Shown: positions 1-7,929 of the stretch, in pieces | Numbering within the stretch: position 1 is the stretch's first letter | Layout of the letters: each line of letters starts with the position of its first letter | Origin: Candidatus Marispirochaeta associata | Lineage (GTDB): Bacteria; Spirochaetota; Spirochaetia; JC444; Marispirochaetaceae | Direction of reading: 5' to 3' | Length of the DNA: 64,000 bases | Assembly (NCBI GenBank): GCA_001749745.1 | Contig: JWTM01000424.1 | Span: 62,001-126,000 of the forward strand | The notes under the pieces: generated by a model | Database searches by the model: none | The model's input: only the letters and a program-made list of their open reading frames with translations | Told to the model about the DNA's origin: nothing | Position numbers and translations under genes: made by a program

Positions 1-1
1 C

Positions 2-2380
2 TACCGACTACCCCCCGACGAAGTCTTCTTTTCCGTCGACCCCGATACCTTGGGAGAGATCAAAGCCGGCGGCGGCGACGAGTTGATTATCGGCCAGCCC
101 CGGGCCATGAAGGCCCTGAAAATGGGAACCGAGGTACGGGCCAAAGGCTATAACCTGGTGGTAAGCGGTCATCCCGGTACCGGGCGTTCCACGGCGGTGC
201 GCACGGTGCTCGACGAGCTGGCAGGCAGCGTACGCAGCGCCGGCGAGATCGCCTATGTTTACAACTTCCGCAGACCCGAGCAGCCCCGGGTACTCTACTT
301 TTCCCCCGGGAAGGCGCGGCGCTTCAAGCAGTTGCTCCACGAGCTGATCGAGAAGCTGAAGATCCTGATCAAGGCCCGACTGGAAAGCGAGATTTATAAA
401 CAGCGGCGGGACCGTATCGTCTCGCTGATCGAAAAAGAAGAGAATCACCGCCTGGCCGAGTTCGAGGCCCGTTTGGGCGCCGAGGGCTTCGCCACCATGC
501 GGGTGGAGGAGCAGGGGGCCTTCTCCACCGATATCGTACCCCTGCTCGACGGACGGCCGAGTGATTTCGAAGAGCTGCAGAGCCTCGTGGCCGCCGGGAA
601 GCTCAATGAGGAGGAGTGGAACCGGCGCCGGGAGACCTACTATCGGTTGATGGATGAGATGCGGAGCATCTTCGGGGAGCTGAAGATGTCCCGATCGGCC
701 ATGGAAGAGGATCTCGCGGCGCTGCGGACCGAGACGGCCCGGCCCGGTCTGCAGGCCGAGATGGCGCAGTTGCGCATTGAGTTTTCCGACGATCGCATTC
801 TCGATTACCTGGAGCGACTGGAAGAGGACATCCTCGACCATCTCTTCGTCTTTACCGCCGACGAGGCGGCGCAGGATGCGGCGGGGAATCGGATCTTCGT
901 CCGCTACGGCGTTAACCTGCTGACCGAGAGCTATGAAGACGAGGCTGCACCGGTTATCTTCGAGAACAATCCCACGGTGCAGAATCTGGTCGGCGCTATC
1001 GATTACCGGCTCGATCTGGCCGGACGAAGCTCCGCCGATTTCATGTCGATCCACGGCGGATCCCTGATCCGCGCTTCCGGCGGATTCCTGGTGCTGCGTC
1101 TGGAGGATCTGTTGGAGGAACAGGGGGCCTGGCTGCAGCTGAAGCGGATACTGCAGACCGGTGTGGTAGAGATCCAGCCCGGACAGGGGCCCTTGGGCTT
1201 TGCCTCGCCCCAGTTGAAGCCCGAGCCGGTAGCGGTGGATACCAAGATTATCCTCTTGGCCGAAGAGGGAGCTTACGACTACCTCTACAACGCCGACGCC
1301 GATTTCTCGAAGTTCTTCAAGGTCTCCGCCGAGTTCGACAGCTCCATGCCCTTAAACCGCGAGGGATTGGCCCGCTATATGGGCTTTATCCGGGGAACCG
1401 CCTCCAAGGCGAACCTGAAGAGCGTCAGCCGGGAGGGAATGGCCGAGATCATCTCCTACGGCGCCTATCTGGCGGAGCAGCGGGATAAGCTCTCCACCCA
1501 GTTCTCCCAGATCTCGGATCTACTGATCGAGGCCGACTACTGGGCCTCCCAGGCGGGCTCGGCCGAGATAGGTCCCGAGGATGTAAAACGGGCGCTCGCC
1601 GAGCGAAACTACCTCTTCAATCTTCCCGAGGAGAAGCTCGAGGAGCTGATCGAACAGGGGGATATCCTCCTCGCCACCTCGGGCAGCGCCGTCGGCAGGG
1701 TCAACGGGCTCGCCATTCACGACCGGGGCTATTACGCCTTCGGCCTCCCGACGCTGATCAGCGCGCGAATCGCTCCGGGGGAGGAGGGCCTGGTCAATAT
1801 CGAACGGGAGGTAGGACTCTCCGGGGAAATCCACGATAAGTGGATGCTGATCCTCGACGGGTACCTCCGTTCCCGCTATGCGGTCGATTTCCCCCTCTCC
1901 ATGTACGCGACGATCTGCTTCGAGCAGTCCTACAGCGAAGTGGACGGCGATTCGGCCTCCTCCACCGAGATGTACGCCCTCCTATCGGCTGCGGGGCGTT
2001 TGCCCCTGCGTCAGGATATCGCGGTCACCGGCAGCATGAACCAGATGGGGGATATCCAGCCGGTGGGCGGGATCAGCGAAAAGGTCACCGGCTTCTTCAA
2101 GGTCTGTAAAAGGGCGGGGCTTACCGGCAGCCAAGGGGTAATCATTCCCGATCTGAACCGGAAGAACCTCTTCCTCTCGGCGGAGATCCGGGATGCGGTG
2201 GCGGAGGAACGCTTCCACATCTACGCGGTCAAGACGATCGACGAAGGTATGGCGGTCCTGACCGGCCTTCCGGCGGGCGATTCCGGGGCCGACGGTCGTT
2301 TTCCGGCGGATTCGGTCAACGGCCGAGTCGAGCGCGAGCTGCGGGCCATGGCGCTTCTGATCAAGCAATTCAATAATTAG
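2..2380 (+). CDS. Lon-like ATP-dependent protease (AAA_32/COG1067 type), 5' partial
   Basis: Cytoplasmic ATP-dependent serine protease. The frame is open from base 2 with no start codon, and the first residues (YRLPPDEVFF) read like the family N-terminus, so the true start lies before the window. A Walker A loop, GHPGTGRST, is at codons 167-193. A charged, coiled-coil-like insert follows (about 340-860). The C-terminal Lon domain has the Ser/Lys dyad: Ser in DGDSAS (1952-1954) and Lys in ISEKVTGF (2081-2083), 43 residues apart, the same spacing as Ser679/Lys722 in E. coli Lon. This belongs to the Lon-like group, not classical LonA; no LonA substrate-binding N-domain is visible. Substrates are unknown. 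The next gene has its own promoter. Confidence 0.9.
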   Translation, partial: YRLPPDEVFFSVDPDTLGEIKAGGGDELIIGQPRAMKALKMGTEVRAKGYNLVVSGHPGTGRSTAVRTVLDELAGSVRSAGEIAYVYNFRRPEQPRVLYFSPGKARRFKQLLHELIEKLKILIKARLESEIYKQRRDRIVSLIEKEENHRLAEFEARLGAEGFATMRVEEQGAFSTDIVPLLDGRPSDFEELQSLVAAGKLNEEEWNRRRETYYRLMDEMRSIFGELKMSRSAMEEDLAALRTETARPGLQAEMAQLRIEFSDDRILDYLERLEEDILDHLFVFTADEAAQDAAGNRIFVRYGVNLLTESYEDEAAPVIFENNPTVQNLVGAIDYRLDLAGRSSADFMSIHGGSLIRASGGFLVLRLEDLLEEQGAWLQLKRILQTGVVEIQPGQGPLGFASPQLKPEPVAVDTKIILLAEEGAYDYLYNADADFSKFFKVSAEFDSSMPLNREGLARYMGFIRGTASKANLKSVSREGMAEIISYGAYLAEQRDKLSTQFSQISDLLIEADYWASQAGSAEIGPEDVKRALAERNYLFNLPEEKLEELIEQGDILLATSGSAVGRVNGLAIHDRGYYAFGLPTLISARIAPGEEGLVNIEREVGLSGEIHDKWMLILDGYLRSRYAVDFPLSMYATICFEQSYSEVDGDSASSTEMYALLSAAGRLPLRQDIAVTGSMNQMGDIQPVGGISEKVTGFFKVCKRAGLTGSQGVIIPDLNRKNLFLSAEIRDAVAEERFHIYAVKTIDEGMAVLTGLPAGDSGADGRFPADSVNGRVERELRAMALLIKQFNN

Positions 2381-2395
2381 CCTGTATTTGTTTGC

Positions 2396-2425
2396 TTGAC
2401 CTTGCAGAATGGCAGATACTATACT
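2396..2425 (+). promoter_or_regulatory. Sigma-70-type promoter for the HDOD gene
   Basis: TTGACC (2396-2401), 18-base spacer, TATACT (2420-2425). It lies in the gap after the Lon-like gene and predicts a start near 2432, about 33 bases before the ATG at 2465. It argues against reading the TTG at 2396 as a start codon. Confidence 0.6.
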
Positions 2426-2464
2426 TGGAGAACCAGATTCAATCCGATCAGGTGGCGAAACGGT

Positions 2465-3943
2465 ATGTCAAAAGCAGTAGAAGTGGAAAAGATTAAACGT
2501 GCAGCTCGGAATTCTATCCCAATTTCTATCAAAACCTTCACCCTGCCCCATGAGACCGAAGAGTATATGGAGAAGATTCTCGAGATCTTCCTCTCCGAGT
2601 TCGGTCAGGATCAGCTGACAAGCCGTATCGGTTACTGTATGAAGGAGCTTGCGGTAAACGCCAAGAAGGCGAATACCAAGCGGGTCTACTTCAAGGAACG
2701 CAAGCTCGATATCAATGACCCTTCCCAGTACGAGAAGGGGATGGAGAGCTTCAAGCAGGAGACCCTCGATAACATCGACTACTATCTGCAAAAACAGAAG
2801 GAGCACGGCCTCTATGTGAAGGTGGTCTACCATGCCCAGGGGAACTCCTTCACCATGAGCATACATAATAACAGCCGCATCTCCCGGAAGGAGCAGATTC
2901 GGGTCTATGACCGTATCGCCCGCTCCCGGGCCTTCGACTCGATGGAGGAGGCCCTCTCCTCGGTAATCGACGATTCAGAGGGCGCCGGTCTCGGCATTGT
3001 TATCTTGGTCTTGATGCTGAAGAAGATCGGCCTCGACGAAGACGCCTTCGATATCGATGTGGACGGCGAGGAGACGATCGCCCGCATTACGATCCCCTTC
3101 TCCGCGCTGCACCTGGAGAATATCAACGAGCTCTCCCGGGAGATAGTGAACGAGATAAACGAACTGCCCCAGTTCCCGGATAACATTGTCTATCTTCAGA
3201 AGCTGATCGGCGATCCGGATTCGGAGATCAGCGATATCGCCCGGCAGATCAGTACCGACCCCTCGTTAACGGCCGACCTCTTGAAGCACGTCAATTCGGC
3301 CCAGTTCATGCTGCCTAAGCGGGTGGATAATATCGTGGAAGCGGTGAAGCTGGTCGGATTCCGGGGGATCAAGAACCTGCTCTACTCCTATGGAACCCAG
3401 AAATTGCTGGATAACAGTCAGCGCTGGCTCTGGGATCACAGCTATCGAGCCGCTTTCTACGCCTACAATCTGGCTAAGAACTTCAAACGGCGTAAAGAGC
3501 TTCTGGATGATGTCTATGTAGGCGGTATCCTGCACGACATGGGGAAGATCATCTTTTCCAACGTCCATCCGAACCTGATGGATAAGATCCAGAGCTTCTG
3601 TTCCGAGCGCAACATCGGCCGGAACTTCATGGAAGACCTGAGCGCCGGACTGAACCACGCCGAGATCGGCGCGCTGATTGCGGAGAAGTGGAACTTCCCG
3701 GTCTCTCTGATCGAGGCCATCCGCTATCACCACGTACCCCTCTCCTGCCATCAGGAGTTCAAGGATGTGGTCTATACGGTCTACCTGGCCAACGCCATCT
3801 GCGATTACGAGAAGGGCGATCTGGAATACGATCAGTTGGAACATGAGGTGATTCGGGATTTCGGCATCGCCAACCAGGATCAGTTCAATGTGATTCAGAA
3901 GCGCCTCTCCCTGGCCTTCGACGACGAACGGACGAAACTCTAA
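2465..3943 (+). CDS. Histidine-kinase-like ATPase fused to HDOD domain
   Basis: Cytoplasmic signalling protein of 492 residues. The N-terminal half (about residues 30-215) looks like a GHKL/HATPase fold, with an N-box-like stretch (KELAVNAKKAN) and a glycine-rich DSEGAGLGI, but there is no phospho-acceptor histidine domain. The C-terminal half (about 225-470) is an HDOD domain with ISTDPSLTADLLKHVNSA and an HD-like ILHDMGK. HDOD proteins are HD-GYP relatives that usually lack phosphodiesterase activity and act as signalling scaffolds. ATG 2465 was chosen over upstream in-frame starts because the promoter at 2396-2425 lies within that extension and an AGGTGG stretch precedes this ATG. Single-gene unit; target unknown. 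Confidence 0.8.
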   Translation: MSKAVEVEKIKRAARNSIPISIKTFTLPHETEEYMEKILEIFLSEFGQDQLTSRIGYCMKELAVNAKKANTKRVYFKERKLDINDPSQYEKGMESFKQETLDNIDYYLQKQKEHGLYVKVVYHAQGNSFTMSIHNNSRISRKEQIRVYDRIARSRAFDSMEEALSSVIDDSEGAGLGIVILVLMLKKIGLDEDAFDIDVDGEETIARITIPFSALHLENINELSREIVNEINELPQFPDNIVYLQKLIGDPDSEISDIARQISTDPSLTADLLKHVNSAQFMLPKRVDNIVEAVKLVGFRGIKNLLYSYGTQKLLDNSQRWLWDHSYRAAFYAYNLAKNFKRRKELLDDVYVGGILHDMGKIIFSNVHPNLMDKIQSFCSERNIGRNFMEDLSAGLNHAEIGALIAEKWNFPVSLIEAIRYHHVPLSCHQEFKDVVYTVYLANAICDYEKGDLEYDQLEHEVIRDFGIANQDQFNVIQKRLSLAFDDERTKL

Positions 3944-3978
3944 GCTATCCTGAGCACATCGATTTTTCTAAGACTCAC

Positions 3979-4007
3979 TTGACATTTCTATATATAAAAT
4001 GTAATAT
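3979..4007 (+). promoter_or_regulatory. Near-consensus promoter of the glutaredoxin gene
   Basis: TTGACA (3979-3984), 17 bases, TAATAT (4002-4007), in an A/T-rich gap. A Shine-Dalgarno GGAGGT follows at 4028-4033, seven bases before the ATG at 4040. It is the strongest promoter in the window by inspection, suggesting high expression. Confidence 0.8.
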
Positions 4008-4039
4008 ATAGTTGTACTGAGAAATGCGGAGGTATAGGT

Positions 4040-4270
4040 ATGGCAGTAAAGATTTATACAACGCCCAGCTGCGTCTATTGCACAAAGGCGAAGCAGTATT
4101 TTCGAGAGAACAAAATTCCTTTTACCGAGTTTAACGTCGCTAAGGATCTGCGCCGGGCCGAAGAGATGGTCAAGAAATCCGGCCAGATGGGCGTACCGGT
4201 GGTCGATGTGAACGGCCGCGTTATCGTCGGCTTCAACCAGCCTGAAATCGAGCGGGCCCTGCACCGCTGA
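4040..4270 (+). CDS. Glutaredoxin-like thiol-disulfide protein
   Basis: Small redox protein of 76 residues, normal length for NrdH/Grx-like proteins. It has the thioredoxin fold signature: an active site CVYC at residues 11-14 (both cysteines present), a cis-proline GVPVV near residue 53 and the helix start GFNQPEIERAL. It probably reduces disulfides or mixed disulfides in the cytoplasm. The partner (thioredoxin reductase, ribonucleotide reductase or glutathione-like thiol) cannot be told from context because no nrd gene is near. It is a single-gene unit, with a strong promoter and a strong terminator either side. The start is fixed by the perfect GGAGGT. Confidence 0.88.
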   Translation: MAVKIYTTPSCVYCTKAKQYFRENKIPFTEFNVAKDLRRAEEMVKKSGQMGVPVVDVNGRVIVGFNQPEIERALHR

Positions 4271-4285
4271 TCACGACAAGCCCTG

Positions 4286-4314
4286 AACCGGCGGTAGCTA
4301 CCGCCGGTTTTTTT
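4286..4314 (+). terminator. Intrinsic terminator of glutaredoxin gene
   Basis: A perfect 24-base palindrome (4286-4309, arms AACCGGCGGTAG/CTACCGCCGGTT) runs into seven T residues (4308-4314). It overlaps the last codons and the stop (4298-4300) of the convergent methyltransferase gene, so the C-terminal residues of that protein are encoded in the stem. Confidence 0.9.
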
Positions 4315-5131
4315 CTGCTTCGAACCAGCGCTGCATCGCTATCCCCGAGGCGACCGAGACGTTGATCGAGGCCTTCGCTCCGCCGATGGGAATGCTCAAG
4401 ACAGAATCGGCCGCAGCCAGGGCGCGGTCGCTCACGCCCCACTCCTCGTTCCCGACAATCAATAATCCCGCTTCCGGAAATCTATAATCGCCGATTGCAG
4501 AACCCCCGGTCTCGAGGGCAACGATTCGATAATTTTTCTGCTCCCCTCCGTTGCGAGCCGCCGTCAGCGCCTCGTCGAGGGTGGCTATCTCCCAGGGGAT
4601 CAGATCCACCGTTCCCATGGCGCTTCGCTTGGCCCGCGGCTGGAGCGGATAGGGACAGGCCGGGGAGAGGAAGATCCGGCGCACTCCGAAGGCGTCGGCC
4701 GATCGGAAGAGGGCTCCCACGTTGAAGGGGGAACGGATATCCTCGAGGTAGAGATCGAGGGGGATGATCTGCCGGGCCGCAGGATCGAGATCGCCGGAAC
4801 CGTCGCTGCGGAAATCCCACTCCGCCGGCGAGGTCCCAAGGGCGCCTAAAAGCGCCGCATAGAGAGCCCCGCAGCGCCGGCCCAGTTCCGCATCGGCTTC
4901 CATCGAGAGGGAGAGGGCTCCGGTCCTGAGCTCCTCGGCCAAGCGGCCCGCATCCTCCCGCAGCCGGTCTTCCGTATCGGTTCGGTAGAGACACTCGCAC
5001 AGGCCCGCCAGGTAGAAGCCGTCCACCGGGCGCTTGCGGCGGATCTCCTCCTCAAAGCTACGGAAGAGTTCGGCGCATTTACGCAGCCGGTTGGTGGTTC
5101 CGAGCCGCTCCAGTTTACGCAGTGCGATCAT
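4298..5131 (-). CDS. SpoU/TrmH-family RNA 2'-O-methyltransferase
   Basis: Predicted SAM-dependent methyltransferase that modifies ribose 2'-OH in tRNA or rRNA. It has 277 residues. About 120 N-terminal residues show no clear domain, followed by a SpoU catalytic domain with the trefoil-knot motifs: SPFNVGALFRSADAFG (motif 1), LLIVGNEEWGVS (motif 2) and IPIGGAKASINVSVASGIAM (motif 3, the knot that holds SAM). The target nucleotide cannot be told from sequence. The ATG (5131) overlaps the stop of the upstream dehydrogenase-like gene by four bases (ATGA), so the two are translationally coupled. Its 3' end lies inside the terminator of the opposing glutaredoxin gene. Confidence 0.85.
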   Translation of the reverse strand: MIALRKLERLGTTNRLRKCAELFRSFEEEIRRKRPVDGFYLAGLCECLYRTDTEDRLREDAGRLAEELRTGALSLSMEADAELGRRCGALYAALLGALGTSPAEWDFRSDGSGDLDPAARQIIPLDLYLEDIRSPFNVGALFRSADAFGVRRIFLSPACPYPLQPRAKRSAMGTVDLIPWEIATLDEALTAARNGGEQKNYRIVALETGGSAIGDYRFPEAGLLIVGNEEWGVSDRALAAADSVLSIPIGGAKASINVSVASGIAMQRWFEAEKNRR

Positions 5132-6273
5132 AGGGCGCCGCGCAACAGCTCCAGTAATTCATCCTCGGAGAGGGGGATCGGCAGCTCGCCGCCCAGGCCC
5201 ATCGACGCGGCATGGGATGCCAGATGGGGCAGATCCGTACGGGAAATGCCGAACTCGCTCAAACGCAAGGGGAGGTGAAAACCGTCGATCCGGCGGCGAA
5301 GGGCGCTTATGACCACATCGGCCGCGGCCAGGGTACGCATCTGACGGGTGTCCTCGTCGATAATGGGCGCCATGCGTACCAGCTTCTCCGGACATGCCCG
5401 CCGGGCGTACTCCAGTACCACCGGGAGCATGACGGCGGCCACGCCCGATTTGGGCACCCGGAAGAGGCCGCTGGCCGCAAAGGCCAGGGCGGACCCGAAG
5501 CCGAGGGAGCTCATGGTCAGGGCCATGGCTGAGAGCAGGCCGGCCTGGGAGCTTTTCCCGGCGATCTCGGGACTCTCCCGGGATTCGAAGGCGTCGATAT
5601 AGGCGGTAGCCAGGCCGATGGAACGCAGGAAGATCGACCCCGACAGAAAGTTGGACTGAGTAGAGAAAAAGCCCTCCAGGGAGTGGAGCAGGGTCTCCAG
5701 GATCGTCGCCGCCTGGGCCCGTTCGGAGAGTCCGGTCGCCAGATCCGGATCGACAATCACCGCTTCGGCGAAAGCGCCCCGGCGACGCAAAATTGAGCTG
5801 CGCCGGTTGCGGGCGTCGGTCAGCAGGAATGACTCACCCAGCATGAAGGGATTGCGGCAGGTAGTCGGAAGCTCGATATACGGATAGACCGAGGAGCGGT
5901 CATGCTGTAGATCGGTCAGATTATCCAGATCGAAGATCGAGGAACCCAAAGCCGCGACGGCCTTGGCCAGCGACAGGGCTCGAACCCCGCCCATGCCGAT
6001 AACCAGCTGTACATGGCCCGATTTCGCCAGCTCCAGGCAGGCCTCTCCGGCCCGGCTGGTGGTCTCCGGTCCGAGTTGAGCATAGCTTATCGCCTCGACA
6101 CCGGCCTTCCCCAGGTTCTCCTGGATCTCGGCCAGCACCGGCGAACCTTGAAATACGCTCTCGCTGATCAGGAGCGCCCTGGTTCCGTAGCGAAGCGCTT
6201 TGGCGCCCAGCTGAAGCCGTGCTCCCTGCCCGAAATGCGTGCTGGTAGGAATCTGAAAGGTGAGACTTTCCAT
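5128..6273 (-). CDS. Iron-alcohol-dehydrogenase-fold protein lacking metal ligands
   Basis: The 381-residue protein has the overall length and order of Fe-dependent alcohol dehydrogenases: an N-terminal Rossmann-like part with STHFGQGARLQLG, then an all-helical part with VDPDLATGLSERAQAATILE. Key positions are changed. The NAD loop usually written GGGSxxDxAK reads GMGGVRALSLAK. The first metal Asp of the DALxHAIE motif is Glu (ETLLHSLE, His kept). The HGxANA histidine motif reads VPKSGVAAVMLP, without His. It may be a non-catalytic or metal-free relative. It is first in a two-gene operon with the SpoU methyltransferase. The start is supported by a promoter exactly adjacent to the ATG, and no Shine-Dalgarno is present. 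Confidence 0.75.
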   Translation of the reverse strand: MESLTFQIPTSTHFGQGARLQLGAKALRYGTRALLISESVFQGSPVLAEIQENLGKAGVEAISYAQLGPETTSRAGEACLELAKSGHVQLVIGMGGVRALSLAKAVAALGSSIFDLDNLTDLQHDRSSVYPYIELPTTCRNPFMLGESFLLTDARNRRSSILRRRGAFAEAVIVDPDLATGLSERAQAATILETLLHSLEGFFSTQSNFLSGSIFLRSIGLATAYIDAFESRESPEIAGKSSQAGLLSAMALTMSSLGFGSALAFAASGLFRVPKSGVAAVMLPVVLEYARRACPEKLVRMAPIIDEDTRQMRTLAAADVVISALRRRIDGFHLPLRLSEFGISRTDLPHLASHAASMGLGGELPIPLSEDELLELLRGAL

Positions 6274-6279
6274 GCAGAG

Positions 6280-6308
6280 AGTATAGTACGGGAAGGGGAT
6301 TATTTCAA
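6280..6308 (-). promoter_or_regulatory. Promoter giving a leaderless transcript for the ADH-like gene
   Basis: Read on the minus strand: TTGAAA (6308-6303), 17-base spacer, TATACT (6285-6280), then six bases and ATG (6273). The expected start of transcription, seven bases after the -10, is the A of the start codon. Confidence 0.7.
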
Positions 6309-6314
6309 AAGCAT

Positions 6315-6344
6315 AAAAAAAAGAGCCCCACTCAACCGGGGCTC
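6315..6344 (-). terminator. Intrinsic terminator of rsmI-flgM
   Basis: On the minus strand a seven-pair stem (GAGCCCC 6344-6338 with GGGGCTC 6329-6323) is followed by eight U residues (6322-6315). It lies 24 bases after the flgM stop. Confidence 0.9.
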
Positions 6345-6367
6345 GTTACGAATTGAAAGGGGATGGA

Positions 6368-6652
6368 TTAGAGGCCGAATGATTTCATTATGTTGTCGGC
6401 GACCATGTCGACGACGGAGTCGTTGATGTAGTCGGGGTCTTCCAGTTTGCGCTTGACTTCCGCGATACGGTCCAGGCGTACGTCCGCACTGTTTTTGACC
6501 GTCTCGTTGGCCTTGTATAGCTCAGCTAGATTTTTCGCCTCAGATGAAACATCCACCGTGTCGGCTTTCGCAGGTTGCTCGGGCTTCACGGCTTTGTTGT
6601 TCTTCTTGAGTTTCGAGATCGAATCTATCGGTCCTAAACCCTCAATAGTCAT
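6368..6652 (-). CDS. flgM: Anti-sigma-28 factor FlgM
   Basis: FlgM binds the flagellar sigma factor FliA and holds back late flagellar genes until the hook is finished. The 94-residue protein matches the family in length and layout: a disordered, lysine-rich N-terminus beginning MTIEGLGPIDSISKL, then the sigma-binding helices with VDVSSEAKNLAELYKA, VRLDRIAEVKRKLEDPDYIN and a final VADNIMKSFG. It is the second gene of an operon with rsmI, four bases downstream, with a GGAG-type ribosome site inside the end of rsmI, and it is closed by an intrinsic terminator. Pairing with rsmI rather than with flagellar genes is unusual compared with enteric bacteria. Confidence 0.88.
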   Translation of the reverse strand: MTIEGLGPIDSISKLKKNNKAVKPEQPAKADTVDVSSEAKNLAELYKANETVKNSADVRLDRIAEVKRKLEDPDYINDSVVDMVADNIMKSFGL

Positions 6653-6655
6653 AGC

Positions 6656-7378
6656 TCACTCCATCCTTTCAATGACATTATCGTCATTTTCCTCATAAGA
6701 TTGAGGGATTTTCTTCCCTTCAACCAAAATCGCAAACTCGCCCTTAATGCTCGCTCGTCCGCTCAATTCTGTCAAGACCTCTAAAGCGCTTCCGTTGAGG
6801 TACTCCTCGTGCATCTTCGTCATCTCCCGACCGATGCAAATGCGCCTTTTAGGCTCCAAATCCGCCAAAGCCCCCAGGAGTTTCACTATCCGGTGGGGCG
6901 ACTCATAGAGCAGGAAGTTCTCCTCCCGCGCTAAAAGCTCCTCCAGGCGGCGCTTTCTGCGCCCCTGCTTGGGGCTCAAGAAGCCGTCGAAGGTTACCGT
7001 TCGCCCCCCGAATCCGCCGACGCTGATCAAGGTACCGAAGGCGGAAGCCCCGGGGAGGGGAATTACCGGATAACCGGCTTCCCGCACCTTGGCGCTCAAG
7101 ACCGAACCGGGATCGCTCAAACCCGGGGTGCCGGCGTCGGAAGCGTAGGCCACATCGCCAGTTTCCAACAAGGCAATAATGCCCTCGGCCGCTTTAGCCT
7201 CGTTCTGAGCCCGGCAACTGATCAGCCGCTTCTGAATCCCGTGGGCATTCAGGAGCTTGACGGTGTGCCGCGTGTCTTCGCAGGCCACGGCGTCCACAGA
7301 TTTCAGTATATCCAGCGCCCGCAGGGTAATATCCCTCAGGTTTCCAATAGGTGTCGCCACAATGTAGAGGGTCCCCAC
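6656..7378 (-). CDS. rsmI: 16S rRNA (cytidine-1402-2'-O)-methyltransferase RsmI
   Basis: Methylates the ribose of C1402 in the 16S rRNA decoding centre using SAM. At 240 residues it is slightly shorter than E. coli RsmI. It shows the tetrapyrrole-methylase fold motifs: an N-terminal GTLYIVATPIGNLRDITLRA, CEDTRHTVKLL, the SAM loop DAGTPGLSDPG and LPGASAFGTLISVGG, followed by FDGFLSPK and LYESPHRI. The start is a GTG at 7378 with no Shine-Dalgarno; a promoter lies directly against it. An ATG two bases upstream is in another frame. First gene of an operon with flgM. Confidence 0.92.
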   Translation of the reverse strand: MGTLYIVATPIGNLRDITLRALDILKSVDAVACEDTRHTVKLLNAHGIQKRLISCRAQNEAKAAEGIIALLETGDVAYASDAGTPGLSDPGSVLSAKVREAGYPVIPLPGASAFGTLISVGGFGGRTVTFDGFLSPKQGRRKRRLEELLAREENFLLYESPHRIVKLLGALADLEPKRRICIGREMTKMHEEYLNGSALEVLTELSGRASIKGEFAILVEGKKIPQSYEENDDNVIERME

Positions 7379-7384
7379 ATGCCA

Positions 7385-7413
7385 ATTGTACTAGGAATCG
7401 GCATAAATTCCAA
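7385..7413 (-). promoter_or_regulatory. Promoter giving a leaderless rsmI transcript
   Basis: Minus strand: TTGGAA (7413-7408), 17 bases, TACAAT (7390-7385). Transcription should start seven bases on, at 7378, which is the G of the GTG start codon of rsmI. Confidence 0.65.
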
Positions 7414-7477
7414 ATGGTTTTATCAATTAGAGTTACACGCTCCCATTTTTCCTGCCGAAATAGAAATCAGAAGCCGT

Positions 7478-7870
7478 ATGTACCTAGTTATTATGATTTT
7501 GATGATAATCGTCATTCTCCTGCTCCTGAGCGTCTATTTCAGGCTCTCCCGGGGCAGTGATGAGCCCGTTGCGGCAGAGGCGCCAGCGAAGGAGAAACCG
7601 GCGAAGCTCACGCCCTGTCCCTTGTGTAAAACCCTATTGAAACCGGGCGAGCGGGTGCATTCGGTGGTCTACCCCGGAAAAGGGGATAGATTGGTGGAGA
7701 TCTACGGCTGCCCCTACTGCTACCCCCCCAACAGCAGCTACCCCCGTTACTGCCCCTCATGCAAGCGGGAGATCGGCCAGGACGAGCTGATCTTCGCCCG
7801 GCAGTTCGACAGCGCCGGGAAGGTGCATGTCCACGTCAACGGCTGCAAGAGCTGCATGCGCCGCACCTGA
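7478..7870 (+). CDS. Membrane-anchored zinc-ribbon protein, function unknown
   Basis: 130 residues. One N-terminal hydrophobic helix (residues 2-20, MYLVIMILMIIVILLLL) would anchor it in the inner membrane, followed by a short Ala/Glu/Lys linker and a cysteine-rich domain with four CxxC pairs: CPLC, CPYC, CPSC and CKSC, enough for two zinc sites. I do not recognise a named family; the pattern resembles small zinc-ribbon proteins conserved in spirochaetes. The ATG at 7478 was chosen because it puts the hydrophobic helix at the N-terminus. An in-frame start farther upstream would add about 30 residues of no clear character and would run back over the rsmI promoter. It lies just upstream of aspS on the same strand. 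Confidence 0.7.
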   Translation: MYLVIMILMIIVILLLLSVYFRLSRGSDEPVAAEAPAKEKPAKLTPCPLCKTLLKPGERVHSVVYPGKGDRLVEIYGCPYCYPPNSSYPRYCPSCKREIGQDELIFARQFDSAGKVHVHVNGCKSCMRRT

Positions 7871-7890
7871 GTAGTCCTATGCGAGCTCTC

Positions 7891-7920
7891 TTGCCCCGCC
7901 GGGCGGGCTAGTGCTACAGT
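7891..7920 (+). promoter_or_regulatory. Candidate promoter of aspS
   Basis: TTGCCC (7891-7896), 18 bases, TACAGT (7915-7920). The predicted start is two to four bases before the aspS ATG at 7930, which has no Shine-Dalgarno. Weaker match than the other start-adjacent promoters. Confidence 0.4.
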
Positions 7921-7929
7921 CGGGCTACC

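Noticed and set aside
2396..2464. TTG at 2396 as the start of the HDOD protein
   Set aside because: This TTG is the first half of a good -35 box, and the extra residues (MTLQNGRYYTWRTRF) have no domain character; ATG 2465 fits better.
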